Origin: Bacteroidales bacterium
GTDB taxonomy: Bacteria; Bacteroidota; Bacteroidia; Bacteroidales; UBA932
Direction: 5' to 3'
Assembly: GCA_023230265.1 (NCBI GenBank)
Contig: JALNXR010000011.1
Span: 1-18,391, forward strand
Length of the DNA: 18,391 nucleotides
Below, piece by piece: positions 14,540-18,391 of the stretch; the first letter of the stretch is position 1, and every line of letters starts with the position of its first letter. Below the pieces are notes generated by a model. That model was not told the DNA's origin and made no database searches. It saw only the letters and a list, made by a program, of their open reading frames with translations. Both the position numbers and the translations under genes were made by a program.

Positions 14540-17500
14540 ATGTACAAAATAACAGAACATCCTATCCTCCCAATACCTCAGGAAGATAGAGTAGAGTTCC
14601 TGTTCGAAGGCAGAAAGGTAACAGGGCAGAGAGGATTCACAATTGCGGCAGCTTTACATCAGGCTGGCCTCATAGTTCACAAACACAGTCTTGAACACAG
14701 GGAGAGAACGCTGGAGTGCGGTATCGGCAAGTGCGGTGCCTGCGAAATGCTCGTAGACGGCAAAGTCCGCCGTATCTGTATTACAAAGGTGGATAATGTT
14801 AAAAATGTACAGAGAATAGATGATAATTATCTTCCGGAAGAGAGTTCAGGCAGCAGGCAGGAGAAGGAAGAACCTCTTAAAGTTTTTAAAACCACTGTGG
14901 CAATAGTGGGTGCGGGACCCGCCGGACTGGCTACCAGGGAGGAGCTCATCAAAAGAGGAGTGAGCAATATTGTGATAGACAACAACAGCAAAATCGGAGG
15001 TCAGTTTGTGATGCAGACACACCAGTTCTTCTTCTTTGAAAGGGAGAAGAGATTCGGAGGCATGAGGGGTTTTGACATTGCATCCACACTTGCCGGAGAG
15101 GATCATACCGGAATAATGCTGGACTCGGTTGTATGGGATATTCTCGAAGGCAAAAGGCTTGTAGTTAAGAATATAGCAAAACAGGAGCTCTTTTACATAG
15201 ATGCAGAGGAGATTGTGGTTGCAACTGGTGCTGTTCCATTTATGCCCGCCTTTAAAAACGACGATCTTCCGGGAGTTTACACTGCAGCGGTTGTACAGAG
15301 AATGATGAACAAAGAGCTGACACTTCTGGGTAAAAATATACTTACTGTTGGCGCAGGTAATATCGGGTATCTCACCTCCTATCAGGCTATGCAGGCCGGA
15401 GCAAATGTCAGGGCAATCATTGAGGCAATGCCCAACGAGGGAGGTTTTCCGGTACAGGCCAACAGAGTAAGAAGACTTGGAATTCCCATCCTCACTTCAC
15501 ACATACTTCTGGAGGCAATACCAAATGAGGACCACACAGGTATCACAGGGGCAATAATCGCAAAATGCGAGAACTTTAAAGCAATCCCCGGCACAGAAAT
15601 GCTAATCGAGGGTATTGACTGTATAAATATATGTACAGGGCTTATTCCTGATAACCAGCTCTTCAGAAAAGGCGTTGAGGTGTTCGGCAGAAAATGCCAT
15701 GGAGTTGGAGATTCAGTAAGGATCGGAGAGGGAACATCAGCTGTGCTCAGAGGAAAACAGTGTGCTTACGAGATCCTTCAAAATCTTGGAATCAGATATA
15801 ACTACGATGAATATCTGTCTGTATCCAAGGAATATATAGATTCCCAGCAACATCCCGTAAGAGTCCTTGAAAAACCTCATACGCCTTCAAAAGAGCGAAT
15901 GAATTCAAAGGGATTTGTACTGATGGATTGCCTGTACGGATTCGCCTGCAACCCCTGCTCCTTTGCCTGTCCTCATGGAGCAATTACTAAGAGCTCTACT
16001 TCAACTGTCCCCCATATAGACTTTGACAAGTGCATTGGTTGCATGAGCTGCGTGTACCAGTGTCCCGGCCTGGCAATTTTCGGATATCAGCTTAACAAAA
16101 ATTGGCTCTTCCTCCCCATCGAATACAAGGCGAATGAGGGGGCTGAGGTTTACCTGATTAACAACCAGGGGGAGATACTGGGAGAGGGAGTCATTGAAAA
16201 GATACTGGTTAAGGAGAACAAGACCAATGTTGCAAGGGTAAAATCCCTGACAATTGAAGGTGAGCAACTTACTGAGGCAAGAGGTTTTATAGTAAAGGAA
16301 AATTACCCGGAGAAGCTTTCTCTTAAAAAACTGGACAAACCACATGATGCAAAGACCTATCTATGCCATTGCGAAGATGTTACAGTGGAAAGCGTTATAG
16401 CTGCAATAGGAGACAGGAAGGTTATCTCATCAGATGAACTTAAACATATAACCCGTATAGGAATGGGGCCATGCAGAGGTAATAGATGCGTACCCAGAGC
16501 CAGGACTCTGCTAAGACCTCTTGGCATAGAGGTACTTGGCGACCCCACTCCCAGAGGCCCGATGTCAAACCTTGTAAATCTCGGTGAGATGGTGAAGGGC
16601 GGCAGACCGGAAAATGTTATATTGCCTTCCGGAAAGAAGAGAGAGATCAAAAAGGCCGGAGTGATTATTGCGGGCGGCGGCATAGCAGGTTCTTCTCTCT
16701 TTAGATATTTTTCAGAAGCAGGTTACAAACCTCTGCTTATAAACAACGGCCTTGGAAGTTCCTGGAGAAATATTGCAGGTGGCCGCCCCGCATTCTCACT
16801 GCCTGCCCTTGCGGACATTGCAAAACACAATCTTGAGATTTTCAGATCTATACAAGAAAAAACCAATATAAATCTAAGGCTGACCAAGTATGTAAATTTT
16901 GCCCACGATGAAGAAACTTACCGTTCACTGGAAGCTTCCAAAGCCTGGTCAGATGCATATATGGTGGATAAAAAAGATTTCAGCAAAGAGATCTCACCGT
17001 ACTTCAATACAAAACTCAACGACTACAGTCACGCTCTCATCACCAACGAATGCTGGCAGGCCACACCCGGCCTTACCATCGATGCAGTAAGGCATATAGG
17101 CCTGGAACACGGTGGAACCATTATGGAAAACACTGCTTTGGTTGATCTCTCCCGTGACGGCAAAGGATACCGGGTAATTGTACAGAATGCAGGCAGGGAG
17201 TATCAGGAATTCTACACCGATCTCTTCATAAATGCACTGGGAAGTGAATCTGCTAAGTTTGCAAAAAAACTGGGAATTGAAACAGGATTATATCCGGTTA
17301 AACATCAGGCATTTATAACAAAAAGGCTTCCTCTTCTGGGTAAAAACGGAGGGCCTCTGGATATGCTGATAGACAGAAGAAAATTCAAAGGATTTTCTGC
17401 AGTTTACGGACAGCAGCTCGGAGAGACGGGACAGGTAATCGGCTGTGCATCCCCTGCTATAGATCCTAAAGAGACAGATAAAAACCTCAAAATAACCTCT

Positions 17501-17779
17501 CAGGAGTTTATGGAGGTTGCCACTGAGATCTTTACAAACTGGATACCCCGTCTCGCGGATGTAGGCTTCCAGGCTGTATGGAGCGGTTATTATGTAGAGC
17601 CAAGATACATTGTCGATCCTCAGCTAGGTCTCTTCACCGGAATGCGCGGACACGGATTCATGCTCTCCCAGTACATTGCCAGACTTTATGTCGATTCCCT
17701 GCTCGGCAAAGAGGTACCTGCTTACTTCCACGATCTCAGACTTGCAGGCCCAGGACTTAGCGAACAGGCATTTAAATAG
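14540..17779 (+). CDS. One-chain HcnABC / proline-dehydrogenase-like flavo-iron-sulfur oxidoreductase
   Basis: Start at ATG 14540 (1079 residues). Domains in order: a HcnA-like [2Fe-2S] domain (about 15-95; C60, C65, C68, C80 in ECGIGKCGACEMLVDG); a HcnB-like pyridine-nucleotide-disulfide oxidoreductase (about 115-420; VGAGPAG 123-129, second GAGNIG 271-276); a ferredoxin-like region with C464, C470, C473, C477 (spacing x5-x2-x3) and a canonical C498, C501, C504, C508; a BFD-like [2Fe-2S] module (607-660; C609, C611, C645, C650); and a HcnC-like DAO-family FAD amine oxidase (about 705-1075; AGGGIAG 711-717, ending GLFTGMRGHGFMLSQYIARL). In known relatives these are separate subunits: HcnABC (glycine to cyanide), LhpBEF (D-hydroxyproline), opine oxidase and archaeal proline dehydrogenase. 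The likely reaction is oxidation of an amino or imino acid, with electrons leaving through Fe-S clusters. The substrate is unknown, and cyanide production should not be assumed. It is transcribed alone, divergent from the lipoprotein operon. Confidence 0.93.
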   Translation: MYKITEHPILPIPQEDRVEFLFEGRKVTGQRGFTIAAALHQAGLIVHKHSLEHRERTLECGIGKCGACEMLVDGKVRRICITKVDNVKNVQRIDDNYLPEESSGSRQEKEEPLKVFKTTVAIVGAGPAGLATREELIKRGVSNIVIDNNSKIGGQFVMQTHQFFFFEREKRFGGMRGFDIASTLAGEDHTGIMLDSVVWDILEGKRLVVKNIAKQELFYIDAEEIVVATGAVPFMPAFKNDDLPGVYTAAVVQRMMNKELTLLGKNILTVGAGNIGYLTSYQAMQAGANVRAIIEAMPNEGGFPVQANRVRRLGIPILTSHILLEAIPNEDHTGITGAIIAKCENFKAIPGTEMLIEGIDCINICTGLIPDNQLFRKGVEVFGRKCHGVGDSVRIGEGTSAVLRGKQCAYEILQNLGIRYNYDEYLSVSKEYIDSQQHPVRVLEKPHTPSKERMNSKGFVLMDCLYGFACNPCSFACPHGAITKSSTSTVPHIDFDKCIGCMSCVYQCPGLAIFGYQLNKNWLFLPIEYKANEGAEVYLINNQGEILGEGVIEKILVKENKTNVARVKSLTIEGEQLTEARGFIVKENYPEKLSLKKLDKPHDAKTYLCHCEDVTVESVIAAIGDRKVISSDELKHITRIGMGPCRGNRCVPRARTLLRPLGIEVLGDPTPRGPMSNLVNLGEMVKGGRPENVILPSGKKREIKKAGVIIAGGGIAGSSLFRYFSEAGYKPLLINNGLGSSWRNIAGGRPAFSLPALADIAKHNLEIFRSIQEKTNINLRLTKYVNFAHDEETYRSLEASKAWSDAYMVDKKDFSKEISPYFNTKLNDYSHALITNECWQATPGLTIDAVRHIGLEHGGTIMENTALVDLSRDGKGYRVIVQNAGREYQEFYTDLFINALGSESAKFAKKLGIETGLYPVKHQAFITKRLPLLGKNGGPLDMLIDRRKFKGFSAVYGQQLGETGQVIGCASPAIDPKETDKNLKITSQEFMEVATEIFTNWIPRLADVGFQAVWSGYYVEPRYIVDPQLGLFTGMRGHGFMLSQYIARLYVDSLLGKEVPAYFHDLRLAGPGLSEQAFK

Positions 17780-17835
17780 AAACTCTACTTGCTCCCACCG
17801 CAAACTACTTTTCCGGTAAACGATTGATTTTTAAT

Positions 17836-17862
17836 GCCAACCATTTTTTAAGCCAACCATTT
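17836..17862. repeat. 11-bp direct repeat GCCAACCATTT x2
   Basis: Exact copies at 17836-17846 and 17852-17862, a 16-base period, run straight into the first unit of the 17-bp array. They could be the degenerate edge of the same expanded repeat or an independent duplication. Confidence 0.6.
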
Positions 17863-17945
17863 GAAGGAGAGTATCAGTTGAGGGTGAGTGTCAATTGAAG
17901 GTGAGTGTCAATTGAAGGTGAGTGTCAATTGAAGGAAAGTGTTTC
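17861..17945. repeat. Five-unit 17-bp tandem array
   Basis: The consensus unit is TTGAAGGTGAGTGTCAA. Copies are at 17861-17877 (3 differences), 17878-17894 (1 difference), 17895-17911 and 17912-17928 (both exact), and 17929-17945 (several differences, mostly at its end). Each core junction forms the palindrome TCAATTGA (17891-17898, 17908-17915, 17925-17932). The 17-base unit is not a codon multiple and all frames contain stops, so it is not protein-coding. The edges are more degenerate than the centre, as expected for a minisatellite growing by slippage. It could also be a multi-site operator. Confidence 0.85.
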
Positions 17946-18023
17946 AGGACGGGACGTAGGTGTTAGCAAATTTTATAAAGTGTAGATTATAAGCGTTGTA
18001 CAAATTTTTCAAAAAACTATACT

Positions 18024-18391
18024 GTAACCGTTCGTTGAGCCCCGCCTTGTATACAAAAAAAAAGAGATTAAAAAATCTCTTCTTGCGTTATCTCCATTTT
18101 GGATGAAGTCCATTTGTTTGGGAGCAGCTGGTATAGCTTAGTATGGTTGTGATCCATAAGTCTTCCCAGGATATCATTCAGATATTCATATGGATCTATA
18201 TCATTCATTTTGCAAGATGCGATTAGTGAGTATATCTGAGCTGCCCTTTTCCCTCCGGCATGTTCTCCGCAAAACATATAGTTTTTCCTTCCCAATACAG
18301 GAGCTCTCATAGCTCTTTCGGCGGCATTGTTGTCTATTCTGAATGATCCGTTTCGCAGGAAGCCTATCAGGTAAGGGAACTCATTAAGAGC
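18024..18391 (-). mobile_element. IS66-family insertion sequence, 3' part (runs off the window)
   Basis: It contains the C-terminal part of an IS66-type transposase. The proposed element edge is GTAACCG at 18024, because IS66-family ends begin with GTAA and this lies 44 bases outside the transposase stop. The other end, the accessory genes tnpA/tnpB and any 8-bp target duplication are outside the window, so the exact boundary is tentative. Confidence 0.7.
18068..18391 (-). CDS. IS66-family transposase (TnpC), C-terminal 107 residues
   Basis: The frame is open from base 18391 to the stop at 18068; the N-terminal part is beyond the window. An internal ATG at 18310 is not the true start, because homologous sequence continues upstream of it. 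The visible text NEFPYLIGFLRNGSFRIDNN followed by AAERAMRAPVLGRKNYMFCG is the highly conserved end of the IS66 DDE transposase, including the final catalytic Glu in NNAAERAMR. GEHAGGKRAAQIYSLIASCK and NDIDPYEYLNDIL follow, then LLPNKW, the usual IS66 C-terminal signature. It is intact as far as visible, so the element may be active, but that cannot be judged from this piece. Confidence 0.95.
   Translation of the reverse strand, partial: ALNEFPYLIGFLRNGSFRIDNNAAERAMRAPVLGRKNYMFCGEHAGGKRAAQIYSLIASCKMNDIDPYEYLNDILGRLMDHNHTKLYQLLPNKWTSSKMEITQEEIF

Larger units (their letters stand above)
17780..18023. other. Non-coding region with repeats between the flavoprotein gene and IS66
   Basis: No credible gene and no clear terminator hairpin after the flavoprotein stop. 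It holds an 11-bp direct repeat and a five-unit 17-bp tandem array, listed separately; from 17946 to 18023 it is plain AT-rich sequence. No tRNA-like or att-like structure was seen. Confidence 0.7.

Noticed and set aside
14540..17779. Calling the fusion protein a hydrogen cyanide synthase
   Set aside because: HcnABC-like parts are shared by proline, hydroxyproline and opine dehydrogenases; sequence alone does not fix glycine as substrate.
17861..17945. CRISPR array
   Set aside because: The 17-bp units are head to tail with no unique spacers, and no cas genes are in the window.

Overview
This window looks like chromosomal DNA of a Bacteroidales member (phylum Bacteroidota). The evidence is a SusC-type receptor with an STN signalling domain beside a FecR anti-sigma factor and an ECF sigma factor, a FabI of the Bacteroides type, DUF4493/DUF6359-like lipoprotein architecture, AT-rich leaders without Shine-Dalgarno sequences, and TAnnTTTG-type -7 boxes. 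The genus cannot be named from the sequence alone.

Layout. (1) 1-4629, minus strand: ECF sigma factor, then FecR-type anti-sigma factor, then a SusC/RagA-type TonB-dependent transducer that leaves the window at base 1 (903 codons present). This is a trans-envelope signalling set that most likely controls uptake of a glycan or another nutrient. (2) 4630-4964: a 335-base AT-rich gap between two divergent sigma-factor operons, holding an exact 11-bp tandem repeat and a hairpin. (3) 4965-6999, plus strand: a second ECF sigma factor, a one-TM small protein (probable anti-sigma factor), a membrane-anchored Spy/CpxP/CnrX-like periplasmic protein, and a secreted Gly-rich repeat protein bounded by two degenerate calcium-loop-like motifs. 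A strong intrinsic terminator follows. The order recalls the CnrYXH metal-sensing systems, with an extra secreted effector. (4) 7169-8721, plus strand: a LiaF-like membrane protein followed by a membrane-anchored LytTR transcription factor, a probable envelope-stress pair. (5) 14394-8724, minus strand: a run of four same-strand genes: a lipoprotein, a WlbB/WbpD-like sugar N-acetyltransferase, a 956-residue FAD/Fe-S D-2-hydroxyacid dehydrogenase of the YdiJ type, and FabI. FabI converges on the LytTR gene with a 2-base gap. (6) 14540-17779, plus strand: a 1079-residue flavo-iron-sulfur protein that joins HcnA-, HcnB- and HcnC-like parts plus ferredoxin and BFD-like modules in one chain. (7) 17780-18391: a non-coding stretch with a five-unit 17-bp tandem array, then the 3' part of an IS66-family transposase on the minus strand, cut by the window edge.

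How it fits together. The left half (1-8721) is dominated by envelope signalling: two ECF systems and a LiaF/LytTR pair, each apparently coupled to its own membrane sensor. The right half is redox and envelope biosynthesis. The most interesting candidates are the sigma/anti-sigma/Spy-like/HNG-repeat operon and the one-chain Hcn/proline-dehydrogenase-like oxidoreductase. No tRNA, rRNA, CRISPR array or phage gene was recognised.
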